Source: Rhodospirillaceae bacterium
GTDB taxonomy: Bacteria; Pseudomonadota; Alphaproteobacteria; GCA-2731375
Assembly: GCA_018667855.1 (NCBI GenBank)
Contig: JABIRL010000230.1
Coordinates: forward strand, 1-45,302
Direction of reading: 5' to 3'
Length of the DNA: 45,302 nucleotides
The notes below the pieces were generated by a model. The model was not told the origin of the DNA, made no database searches, and saw only the letters and a program-made list of their open reading frames with translations. Below are positions 32,597 through 39,708 of the stretch, piece by piece (positions within the stretch are counted from its first letter, which is position 1; each line of letters starts with the position of its first letter). A program made the translations under genes and the position numbers.

Positions 32597-32611
32597 TTAA
32601 GCGTTTTTTAA
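32597..32611 (+). promoter_or_regulatory. CtrA-like box before the secretin gene
   Basis: TTAA-N7-TTAA is an exact match to the core CtrA site. Both halves extend to TTAAGC, giving direct repeats 11 bases apart, and an inverted GCTTAAC follows at 32626-32632, pairing with GTTAAGC at 32596-32602. The site is 62 bases before the ATG at 32673, which supports that start over the GTG at 32634, only 23 bases away. Confidence 0.55.
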
Positions 32612-32672
32612 GCTAAATTCGTCATGCTTAACGGTGTCGAATTCATTGGATAATGCGCCGCCGGCGAAAGAA

Positions 32673-34643
32673 ATGACGATCCATCAGCCGATAACAACAA
32701 GACCCGTCAGTCCCGGCCGTATTGCGCGGGGGCGAGCCGTTGGCTTTATTGCGACGTGCGTGTTGGCCGTCATGCTAACCGTGGGGTTGGCAACGTCGGC
32801 GCTGGCGCAGGAACAGAAAAAGAATATTCCATGGCAACCGGGCGGCAGCATTAGCCGTACGTCCGTTGATGACGATATCCGCAGCGTCCTGAGGAGTCTG
32901 CTGCAGGCCAGCGATCTCTCCACCATTTTTCGCCCCGGCGTGTCGGGCACGATTTCCCTGCGTCTGGATAATGTTGTGCCCCGAGAAATATTCAATCAGA
33001 TCATCGTCGAACGAGGTCTCGATTACGAATACAATCCGGCTTCGCGTACGGTGACGATATTTCCCGCCGACGCCAAACTGACCGCCGAGCCGGACCGGGC
33101 CTTTATCACCCTGGAAAATATCACCGTTGCTACCGTCAGGCGCGCCGTGCGCGGCTTCGGGATGGAGATCGCGAGCATTTCCTATGACCAACAGTCAAAC
33201 ACCATTTCGGTTATCGATGTGCCCGATAAGGTCACGGAATTCACCAAGCTGATCAAGACATTGGAAGGAGCGGCCACGCGCCGCCGCCAACGGACCGTCC
33301 AGGACGAGCAGGACGAACGGCAGAAGCGCCGCGCCAAGGTCGAGGCACAGCTGTACGAAGATCTGCTGAGCGGTGATGTGAAGGTTATTCCACTGCGCTA
33401 TGCGTCCGTGGGTGCGACGACACGGGAGTTTCATGGCCGCACGGTGACAGTGCCCGGGATCGGCGAGACATTGAAAGCCATATTGGGCAATCTGAATATC
33501 AATCGACCGGGCCCTGGTGGCCGCCCCCCGCCTCGGCGGGGTGGAAAACGCGGCGAGGGTGGCGAGAGCGAAGAGCAGTTTTTGTTGCGCGTTCAGGAAC
33601 TCTCGCGGCCATTCGTCTCCATCGACCCGCGCACTAATTCGGTGATCGTCCGGGGCACGCCTAAAGCCATCGCCGGGGTTGAAAGGGTTCTTCGTGACCT
33701 CGACCAGCCCCTGCGCATGATCGAGATAGAGGTTATCATCGCGACGGCCCAGCTTGGCGTGGCCGAGGAGCTTGGCATCCGTTGGCGCGGCGCGCAGTTC
33801 TCGGAAAGCGGCGATCCCAAAGCGGGCGCCATCGACACCGGTACCGGCAACGGCCAGGTAAGTACCGATGACGACGGCATCAGCACCAACGGTCTGGATG
33901 CGCTGTCCCTGCTGCCGGTCGCCGCCTCGCCCAGCGCCACTATCGCGGCCTTTGTCCTGCGGGGAACCCAAGGCATCATTCAGGCCCAGTTGCGCGCGCT
34001 GGCCGAAGAAAACAAAGCGCAGATCCTCTCCGCGCCGCGTATCGTGACGCTGCAGAATATTACCGCCCGCATAACCCGCAGCCAGGACCTTTTTGTCCAG
34101 GTTGATACAGGCGGTGACAACGGACAAGGATTGGAAACCATACAGACGGGTCTGACCCTGGAAATCACGCCGTCGATTATTCCCGCCCGTCAGAAAAACG
34201 GCACCCCGGAAATCCGGCTAAGCCTGACAGCCGTCAATTCCGCGCCGGGCGCGGGTTCCTTCGGACAGATTGATGTGCGGTCACAGGAGGTGCAGACGGA
34301 AGTCCTGGTCCCGAACGGCGGCACTTATGTCATTGGCGGCTTGTTCGACGACAATCGCATCGAGCAGGAAAGCGGCGTCCCCGGCTTGAAAGATCTGCCT
34401 CTGTTCGGCGCATTGTTCCGAACCAACGTTTCGCGCAACCAGCTTGGGGAAACGATTTTTTTCATCACCCCGCGGGTTATTGAAGACACCGCCTCCTATG
34501 CCGGCGATATCGCCGTGCGCATGGGATCGGCGGAGTATATTCGCCAACAGCGCCGGCGGTTGGACGAAGTCAGTCGCAGCGCCATGCAGGGGACCGGCGC
34601 CATCTTTCCCAACGCCCTCCACAACCTGGAAGAAGACGAATGA
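32673..34643 (+). CDS. Outer-membrane secretin (GspD/PilQ/MshL family)
   Basis: Forms the multimeric outer-membrane channel for the pilus or secreted fibre. From the ATG at 32673 the precursor is 656 residues, with a long basic N-region and a signal peptide (AVGFIATCVLAVMLTVGLATSALA). The periplasmic part has small N-domains (VSGTISLRLDNVVPREIF, VKVIPLRYASVGA, PFVSIDPRTNSVIVRGTP). A Gly/Pro/Arg-rich insert lies near the middle (about 295-305). The secretin domain follows (LRALAEENKAQILSAPRIVTLQNITARI, VLVPNGGTYVIGGLFDD, VPGLKDLPLFGALFRT, ETIFFITPRVIED). No S-domain for pilotin binding was recognised at the C terminus. The stop overlaps the next gene by four bases (ATGA). A GTG at 32634 is an alternative start. 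Confidence 0.94.
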   Translation: MTIHQPITTRPVSPGRIARGRAVGFIATCVLAVMLTVGLATSALAQEQKKNIPWQPGGSISRTSVDDDIRSVLRSLLQASDLSTIFRPGVSGTISLRLDNVVPREIFNQIIVERGLDYEYNPASRTVTIFPADAKLTAEPDRAFITLENITVATVRRAVRGFGMEIASISYDQQSNTISVIDVPDKVTEFTKLIKTLEGAATRRRQRTVQDEQDERQKRRAKVEAQLYEDLLSGDVKVIPLRYASVGATTREFHGRTVTVPGIGETLKAILGNLNINRPGPGGRPPPRRGGKRGEGGESEEQFLLRVQELSRPFVSIDPRTNSVIVRGTPKAIAGVERVLRDLDQPLRMIEIEVIIATAQLGVAEELGIRWRGAQFSESGDPKAGAIDTGTGNGQVSTDDDGISTNGLDALSLLPVAASPSATIAAFVLRGTQGIIQAQLRALAEENKAQILSAPRIVTLQNITARITRSQDLFVQVDTGGDNGQGLETIQTGLTLEITPSIIPARQKNGTPEIRLSLTAVNSAPGAGSFGQIDVRSQEVQTEVLVPNGGTYVIGGLFDDNRIEQESGVPGLKDLPLFGALFRTNVSRNQLGETIFFITPRVIEDTASYAGDIAVRMGSAEYIRQQRRRLDEVSRSAMQGTGAIFPNALHNLEEDE

Positions 34644-35089
34644 ACGACAAGCGATTGCTGCGTGCAATGCGTCTCGGCACCGCGTTCAGCTGGGTGATCG
34701 GGTCGGCGTTGCTGTTCCTGGCCCTGGTCGGACCATTTATATATGACAATTTCTACGTCGGCGCCTTTCGCGACGTTGTCAAGGAAGCCGCCGACAAGGT
34801 CATTGCCAGCGAGCGCAATGAATTGATCCTGCGCGAACGTTTCCTGGCGTTCGGCCACGCCGGTCAGCCGAGCCCCCGATTTGGCAATGCCTCCATCGCC
34901 AAAGCCGGTCTTTTCAACGAGCCGAGGTTCCGTCTGGATGGCATTCCGTTGGACAATGGGCATTTCCTGGTTCAGGCGACAAGCCGGCCGGAAGCCCTGC
35001 TATCCTACTGGATTCCGGCCCTCGTCTATCAGCACGAAATCGATGCCAACGGCGACACCGTTCGCGAAGGATGGAAGGATCAGTCATGA
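34640..35089 (+). CDS. Unknown single-helix membrane protein of the pilus operon
   Basis: I recognise no family. The 149-residue product has a basic start, one transmembrane helix (about residues 14-36, FSWVIGSALLFLALVGPFIYDNFYV) and a periplasmic part of roughly 110 residues with an amphipathic helix (DVVKEAADKVIASERNELILRERFLAF) and a small mixed domain. It lacks the Glu5/cleavage motif of prepilins. Its start overlaps the secretin stop and its stop overlaps the next gene (ATGA in both cases), so it is coupled to the secretin and the lipoprotein and probably belongs to the same envelope complex. Confidence 0.75.
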   Translation: MNDKRLLRAMRLGTAFSWVIGSALLFLALVGPFIYDNFYVGAFRDVVKEAADKVIASERNELILRERFLAFGHAGQPSPRFGNASIAKAGLFNEPRFRLDGIPLDNGHFLVQATSRPEALLSYWIPALVYQHEIDANGDTVREGWKDQS

Positions 35090-35916
35090 TCATGCGGCCC
35101 GGAATCCCCTATGTCCGCCCGGGGCGGTCCCGCATGCATTGCGGGGCGAGACAGGCCGTTATCGTGCTGTCGATGATCGCTGTGCTGTCAGCCTGTCAGA
35201 CCCTGGAAAAAACCCTCAAGCAGGCTTCCGAGCAGAGCACTGAAGTGGCTTCGGATCAGACCCTTGATTTAGTCCCGGAGGTTGATTTTGACGTAGCCCG
35301 GGTGGTGCAAATCAAAGCGCCGACGCCAGCTGTCAACAACGTCCCATCCATCAAGGATCCGGTCCCATCGACGGTACTGGCACAGGTCGAGATACCCGAC
35401 TGGCTGGTTGGCGATACCTGGCGCTACAGCGACGGCTACGCTTTGGCGGTGGAAAAGATCGACGGGCCCGTCACGCTGTTTCACCGTTTGGATCAGCCAG
35501 GGCAATGGTTCTCCCGCAACGGCTTTCTGCGGGAAGCGGCACAATCGGCGACCGCACATCGCCAGGTGGTCTATCGCTCCATCGATCCCAGGGATTTGCA
35601 TATTCTGCAAAAAGATCGGCCGGTCGTATTCACCAGGGAAACCATCTCGAACGGTCAGCAGCGTGTACATGCCACATCATGGCAGCTCGAAGGAAGGGAG
35701 CGCATACGTGTTCCGGCGGGAGAGTTCGATTGTTACGTCATCGTCATGCGGACCCGCAATCCCTTGACCAAGTGGACGGCCTTTGAACGCTGGTGGTACA
35801 GCCCGAAACTGCGCCACTATGTGCGCCTGGAATACCGCTATGGCCCCCAGCCGATCGGCAGTCGGGTGCTGACGGAATATGCCATCGATGCCCGTATCGC
35901 CGCGGTCGAGAGATAA
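35086..35916 (+). CDS. Unknown lipoprotein of the pilus operon
   Basis: A 276-residue predicted lipoprotein with lipobox LSAC at residue 37; a start at the ATG at 35134 would give a more usual 20-residue signal. After a low-complexity linker, the C-terminal part (about 95-270) is beta-rich (WLVGDTWRYSDGYALAVEKID, WFSRNGFLREAAQSATAH, IRVPAGEFDCYVIVMRT, WYSPKLRHYVRLEYRYG), somewhat like DUF3108-type domains. The position directly after a secretin and a small membrane protein suggests an assembly or stabilising factor for the channel, such as a pilotin; this is inference from position only. The next gene on this side is convergent. Confidence 0.75.
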   Translation: MIMRPGIPYVRPGRSRMHCGARQAVIVLSMIAVLSACQTLEKTLKQASEQSTEVASDQTLDLVPEVDFDVARVVQIKAPTPAVNNVPSIKDPVPSTVLAQVEIPDWLVGDTWRYSDGYALAVEKIDGPVTLFHRLDQPGQWFSRNGFLREAAQSATAHRQVVYRSIDPRDLHILQKDRPVVFTRETISNGQQRVHATSWQLEGRERIRVPAGEFDCYVIVMRTRNPLTKWTAFERWWYSPKLRHYVRLEYRYGPQPIGSRVLTEYAIDARIAAVER

Positions 35917-35944
35917 TACGATACCGCTGCGGGCGTCACTTTTA

Positions 35945-36319
35945 TCACCTCATGGCGCGGGCAAGTTTGTGTTGTTGCATCCATGATTTGATGGCTTCAC
36001 GGTGTTTGGCAGCGTCCAGAAACTGCACACCGCAAAAACTATCACCGACATAAACGACGACCGCCGGCAACTGGGAAAATTCACCAAATGACAATGTCAT
36101 TTGGGTGCCGGCTTCAATCGCCACGGCAAAATCGCCCTCAATCATGGTGCCGCCCAGGGACAGATCCGACATCACGCCCGTGGTCTCGATACCGGCGAAC
36201 CGGATGACAGCCACTTCGTCGGTCTGATAGCGCTGGTACCGGCGCTGTTCGTCGGTTGCGACCGGCGATGCCGCCCCGCTGATCGGTCCTTCCGTTCGCT
36301 CCCGCATGCCGTTACTCAC
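35945..36319 (-). CDS. PilZ domain protein (c-di-GMP receptor)
   Basis: A 124-residue single PilZ domain with the RxxxR c-di-GMP-binding motif (RRYQRYQ) followed by the conserved DLSLGG, then a beta barrel and a C-terminal helix (AIKSWMQQHKLARAMR). Both ligand-binding motifs are intact, so c-di-GMP binding is likely. It starts 15 bases after the minor-pilin gene at 36335 and is the last gene of that minus-strand operon. PilZ proteins are known to control type IV pilus assembly, and here the coupling is by operon. Confidence 0.88.
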   Translation of the reverse strand: MSNGMRERTEGPISGAASPVATDEQRRYQRYQTDEVAVIRFAGIETTGVMSDLSLGGTMIEGDFAVAIEAGTQMTLSFGEFSQLPAVVVYVGDSFCGVQFLDAAKHREAIKSWMQQHKLARAMR

Positions 36320-36334
36320 TCTCTATCCGTTCGT

Positions 36335-36931
36335 TCATTTGGTTCGGATCGTTTGGATCTTGGCCAGGCCACCGACGTCGCTGCTGCCCGTAACCGACGC
36401 GTCGATGCATTCGTCGGTCGTTGAAACCAGGCCCGTACAGAAGTAGACGTCGAGGTCCCGGATTTGCGGCCAGATCCCGGCGATCGCAATCATCGGACTG
36501 GTGTCGAGATCGACAAATGCAATATTCAGAATCAATTTGCCGGAATGGTTGGAACCTTCGTTCTGTACATCCGCCGCGCCGTCGATGTTGAGGTAGTAGT
36601 CGCTGCTGATCTCGTCATACCGCCAGCGCCGGTACGACACACCGCTGTCGCGCAGTTCGGTCAAATAGCCGATGTAGCTGTCGCGCCGCTTGTTGTCATT
36701 GTTACAGTTGCTGCCGCCGCACAAATCGCCTTCCCGGCCCCGGCTGAGGGCGTAGGCAACATGGCCCATGCCAGCCCAATGGGTTCGCAACCGGGCAAGG
36801 TCCTCTTCCACAGCGCGGCTTTCGTTGACCACATCGTGGTTGAACAGGGATGCCGCCCCCAACATGGCGACCAGGCCGATCATGGTGACCGACAGCATCG
36901 CATAGCCTTGCTGGTTTGATTTGCGGCTCAT
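36335..36931 (-). CDS. Minor pilin-like protein (PilX/MshP type)
   Basis: A 198-residue protein with an N-terminal hydrophobic helix after a short basic leader (MSRKSNQQGYAMLSVTMIGLVAMLGAASLF). The leader-Gly then aromatic residue resembles the prepilin site of PilX/MshP proteins, which often lack the Glu at position 5; here position 5 is Ser. The rest is mixed and contains two cysteine groups (CGGSNC and CTGLVSTTDEC). It overlaps the PilW-like gene by four bases and is followed by the PilZ gene. The position as fourth of four pilin-like genes matches the PilX place in pilE-V-W-X operons. Confidence 0.78.
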   Translation of the reverse strand: MSRKSNQQGYAMLSVTMIGLVAMLGAASLFNHDVVNESRAVEEDLARLRTHWAGMGHVAYALSRGREGDLCGGSNCNNDNKRRDSYIGYLTELRDSGVSYRRWRYDEISSDYYLNIDGAADVQNEGSNHSGKLILNIAFVDLDTSPMIAIAGIWPQIRDLDVYFCTGLVSTTDECIDASVTGSSDVGGLAKIQTIRTK

Positions 36932-37545
36932 GGATAATTCTTCGGTTTTTCCAGAACTTGATTGAAGATCGTCTGGTAGCGGTCAATTGTCTGGCTGTTC
37001 GCCACGCGGCGGCGCCGCACAAGATATGGATTGACCAGGGTAAATTCCGTCTCCACCGTGCGGTCCCAGACGCTGCGGGCATCGTTTTCCACTGTTACGT
37101 CCTCACCCAGCCAGCCCGTGACCGTTTCGCTGTCGGCGGCGCCGGTACAATCGGGCAAGGGGTCGGCGGTGCCGTTGCAATCCACGGTTACCGTGGCCAG
37201 GGTGTCGCCGTCCAGGGTCAGGCCGTTGTTGGCATAGTTCAGTCGATAATCCTGCCGAAAGCCACCCGCCGTCGCGGTCTGCCGCCGGCGCAGGCCATAG
37301 ACCTCGTTGGTGCCGTCGGTACCGCTGGCGGTGATATTACGGCCGCCGTCACTCAGCACCACGAAAACGCTACGGGCCTGGGCGTTGAGGCGCAACCGCC
37401 CCTCCATCTCCGCCGCCATTTCCAAACTTTGGTTGAGCAGTGTCAGGGCCACGGTCAGCAGCGTCATACCCAGCGTCGTGGCGATCATCAGCTCCATCAT
37501 GGTGAAGCCGGCCTGCCGCCGCTTTTGTCCCACCCGCCGGTTCAC
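36928..37545 (-). CDS. Minor pilin (PilW/GspJ/MshO type)
   Basis: A 205-residue prepilin with leader MNRRVGQKRRQAG and cleavage site G|FTMMELMIATTLGMTLLTVAL, Glu at mature position 5. The larger mature domain has the RSVFVVLSDGGRNI segment, similar to the region after the helix in PilW/GspJ proteins that cap pseudopili. It overlaps its neighbours by four bases on both sides. It probably forms part of the tip complex that starts fibre assembly. Confidence 0.85.
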   Translation of the reverse strand: MNRRVGQKRRQAGFTMMELMIATTLGMTLLTVALTLLNQSLEMAAEMEGRLRLNAQARSVFVVLSDGGRNITASGTDGTNEVYGLRRRQTATAGGFRQDYRLNYANNGLTLDGDTLATVTVDCNGTADPLPDCTGAADSETVTGWLGEDVTVENDARSVWDRTVETEFTLVNPYLVRRRRVANSQTIDRYQTIFNQVLEKPKNYP

Positions 37546-38249
37546 AGCAGTCGCCCCACAATGGTTTTCAGGGGAATGATCTCTAACCTGGTTGCCTGCT
37601 GCACCACCGCGCCGGAGACCCAGCGGAAGGGATATTCAAGATAAACACTGATTTCCCGGCAGCGCGTGCCGGGGCCGCTACCGGTCCAGGCCGGGCAATA
37701 ACAGGGAGAACTTCCGCTTTGGCTGTATTCACCGTTTCCGTCACAGCTGTCGATCACGACTTCGGTTTCAATCCAGCTGAGTCGACCGACCACATTGCGA
37801 TCCTTATCGATCCAGACGTAATTGCGGTCATCGTCGGTACCGCTGTTGTCGTCGAACAGTACCGGCAATCCCGGTGCGCCGGCAAAACCACCGGCGGCGA
37901 CCACGAAGTTGTCGGCGGCCCCGTTCGGCATGTAGTTAGGCAAATCATTGCGGAAGATGATGCGGTTATCGGGGTAGGCGGCGGCGGAACCATAATTCGT
38001 AGTATCAGTCGTGGTGAAGACGGCGAAATCAGTATGAAAATAAAGCGCCGTCAGCCGCTCCATCTGTCCGTTCAAAACGAAAATCGCCTTCTGTCGCATA
38101 GTCAGGCCATCGACCTCTCCGGCCACGGCGGTCCACAGATTGGCCAGGCCCAGCACCAGTATGGAGGTGATAACCGTCGCGGCCAGTACCTCGACCAGGG
38201 TGAAACCATCCTCTCTGGTGCGCCTGCGGTTGGTTGGTTTGGCTGCCAT
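37542..38249 (-). CDS. Minor pilin (PilV/GspI/MshD type)
   Basis: From the ATG at 38249 this is a 235-residue prepilin with leader MAAKPTNRRRTREDG and site G|FTLVEVLAATVITSILVLGLANLW, Glu at mature position 5. An in-frame start at 38300 overlaps the preceding gene and lengthens the leader, so it is rejected. Four cysteines near the C terminus (CDGNG, CYC and TRC) could form disulfides. It starts four bases after the PilE-like gene and overlaps the PilW-like gene. Confidence 0.85.
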   Translation of the reverse strand: MAAKPTNRRRTREDGFTLVEVLAATVITSILVLGLANLWTAVAGEVDGLTMRQKAIFVLNGQMERLTALYFHTDFAVFTTTDTTNYGSAAAYPDNRIIFRNDLPNYMPNGAADNFVVAAGGFAGAPGLPVLFDDNSGTDDDRNYVWIDKDRNVVGRLSWIETEVVIDSCDGNGEYSQSGSSPCYCPAWTGSGPGTRCREISVYLEYPFRWVSGAVVQQATRLEIIPLKTIVGRLL

Positions 38250-38253
38250 GATC

Positions 38254-38877
38254 TCAGGGCTGCATCGCGCTGGTGGCGCTGATGCCCTCGTTCCAGACAT
38301 ATTTCAGACTGCGGTCGCCGGCCGCCGCGTCGATGCCGTTGGGCGGCGGCGGATAGCGCAATACGATGGCCTGGCCTTCCCGGCCCGGGTCCGATGTACC
38401 CGAGGCCTGGACCCAATTGGTGGGCGGGCGCTTGGAAGCCGACATTTTGCATTGTGCCGATCTGGGCGCATTGATGGTGGTCGCGTTCTGTTGCCGCAGA
38501 ACGGCCCAGACCTCGAACTCGATCGCCGGATCACCGGCTTCCACTGGGGCAATAAAGGCGGTGGCTGTTGGGTTGTTGCATTTGCCGGCGTCGGAGCAGA
38601 CGAACGCAAAACAGAAATCCCCGGCATCCTCTACACTGAGACCCAGGCCCTGGTTCAACAGGTCTTCATCAAAATTGTCCGTGGTGCAGCAATATTTTCC
38701 TTCCCGCAGGAAAAACTGCCGCTGTTTGGTCGCTATTTGCATCAGATACGCCTTGGCGCCCATCACCCGGGAATCGAGTATCTGCATGCGAAAATGCGGT
38801 ATGGCGATGGCCGATAGTATGCCGATTATGGTCACGACGACCATCAGCTCTATCAGTGTAAATCCCCGCGTTTCCAT
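38254..38877 (-). CDS. Minor pilin (PilE/PilA-like), first of the operon
   Basis: A 207-residue prepilin with a very short leader (METRG) and site G|FTLIELMVVVTIIGILSAIAIPHFR, the classic type IV pilin start with Glu5. Mature segments such as AKAYLMQIATKQRQFFLREGKY match the PilE-type minor pilins (cf. ATLRQIQLLQERYRLDNGTY-like regions). Several cysteines follow (YCCTTD, FCFAFVC, GKC). It heads a minus-strand operon PilE-V-W-X-PilZ that converges on the secretin operon. Confidence 0.88.
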   Translation of the reverse strand: METRGFTLIELMVVVTIIGILSAIAIPHFRMQILDSRVMGAKAYLMQIATKQRQFFLREGKYCCTTDNFDEDLLNQGLGLSVEDAGDFCFAFVCSDAGKCNNPTATAFIAPVEAGDPAIEFEVWAVLRQQNATTINAPRSAQCKMSASKRPPTNWVQASGTSDPGREGQAIVLRYPPPPNGIDAAAGDRSLKYVWNEGISATSAMQP

Positions 38878-38982
38878 CTTCTGCTACAGCCTTCACCGGT
38901 TTCCGTGCGTGCGGGATTTGCAAATGGGCAGAAAATCGCCAATTTGCAGTCCTACGCGCGTTGCGTATGAATCTTGCAGAAT

Positions 38983-39001
38983 ATGGTTTCCGAACCGTAA
39001 A
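38983..39001 (-). promoter_or_regulatory. Degenerate CtrA-like box before the minor pilins
   Basis: On the minus strand TTTA-N7-GAAACCAT keeps the CtrA spacing and the AACCAT core but matches only 9 of 12 defined positions. It lies 106 bases before the PilE-like start. It is reported because three better sites occur in the same locus. Confidence 0.25.
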
Positions 39002-39079
39002 TTTGTCTTGCCCCCGGGTCCAGCCACGGCGTGCAAAATCAAGTAGATAAACTTTCCCCGGGCCGTGCTAATGTAATCG

Positions 39080-39111
39080 GGTTGTTACTAAAGATCGCAA
39101 CTCTAACAACC
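39080..39111. repeat. Inverted repeat between minor pilins and response regulator
   Basis: GGTTGTTA (39080-39087) and TAACAACC (39104-39111) are perfect inverted copies with a 16-base spacer, about two helical turns centre to centre. The arrangement suits a dimeric regulator upstream of the response-regulator gene. The 282-base divergent region 38878-39159 otherwise holds only the sites listed here. Confidence 0.4.
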
Positions 39112-39134
39112 GGCATCCGACTGAAAACTTAACG

Positions 39135-39148
39135 CTCCAGGCCTGGAG
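39135..39148 (+). promoter_or_regulatory. Palindrome overlapping the response-regulator ribosome-binding site
   Basis: CTCCAGGCCTGGAG is a perfect 14-base palindrome. Its right arm ends in GGAG (39145-39148), the only Shine-Dalgarno-like sequence before the ATG at 39160. It could bind a regulator or, as RNA, pair and reduce translation initiation, though a hairpin with no loop would be strained. Confidence 0.4.
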
Positions 39149-39159
39149 AATTATATTTC

Positions 39160-39522
39160 ATGGCGCATATACTCGTAATCGACGATGACAGTACCCAGCG
39201 ACGAATTATTCGGGAAATTCTCAATGTGAACGGCCACGACGTAACGGAAGCCGATAGCGGTCATGAAGGCATTCGTCTGCAAAGTGAGCATGATTTTGAT
39301 CTTGTCGTGACGGATATTCTGATGCCCGGCATGGACGGCATTGAAACCGTCCGCGAACTGGTCCGGCTCTATCCCCATATTAAAATTCTCGCAATCTCGG
39401 CCGCCAAGGACGGTTACCTCGAGGCCGCCGAGAAATTTGGCGCGATGGCGAAATTGGAAAAACCGATTGAACCGAACGAGCTGGCCGACTGCGTCGCGGC
39501 GTGCCTGCGGCGGGAACATTGA
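39160..39522 (+). CDS. Single-domain response regulator (CheY-like)
   Basis: A 120-residue receiver domain with no output domain. The acidic pocket D8-D10, the phospho-acceptor D52 (VVTDILMPGMDG), S80 (LAISA) and K101 (EKPI) are all in place, so it should be phosphorylated normally. It stands alone between the minor-pilin operon and a strong terminator. The histidine kinase in this locus has no receiver domain, so this protein is a reasonable partner, acting by protein contact as CheY, PilG or DivK do. Confidence 0.92.
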   Translation: MAHILVIDDDSTQRRIIREILNVNGHDVTEADSGHEGIRLQSEHDFDLVVTDILMPGMDGIETVRELVRLYPHIKILAISAAKDGYLEAAEKFGAMAKLEKPIEPNELADCVAACLRREH

Positions 39523-39563
39523 CCGGGCCCGCCCTATCTTGAAGTCAGTCTTGAAATCAATTG

Positions 39564-39608
39564 CGATATTTTCCCCGGACCGAACTGCCTGGGAAAGATA
39601 TCGTTTTC
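39564..39608 (+). terminator. Intrinsic terminator-like stem-loop after the response regulator
   Basis: CGATATTTTCCC (39564-39575) pairs with GGGAAAGATATCG (39591-39603) with one bulged base and a 15-base loop, followed by TTTT. It separates the signalling gene from the catabolic operon beginning at 39709. Confidence 0.65.
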
Positions 39609-39708
39609 TGGCATTTTGATCTAATTCAAAGACTTACGGCGACTTGTCTGCGTCGAATGCATGCCGTGGCTCTAACTGATCGCATGGTTGCGGGAAGGAG
39701 GACTTCGT

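Noticed and set aside
21735-33000. Type VI secretion locus, suggested by kinase, phosphatase and FHA genes
   Set aside because: No TssB, TssC, VgrG, Hcp or TssM genes are present; all structural genes belong to the pilus/type II secretion class.
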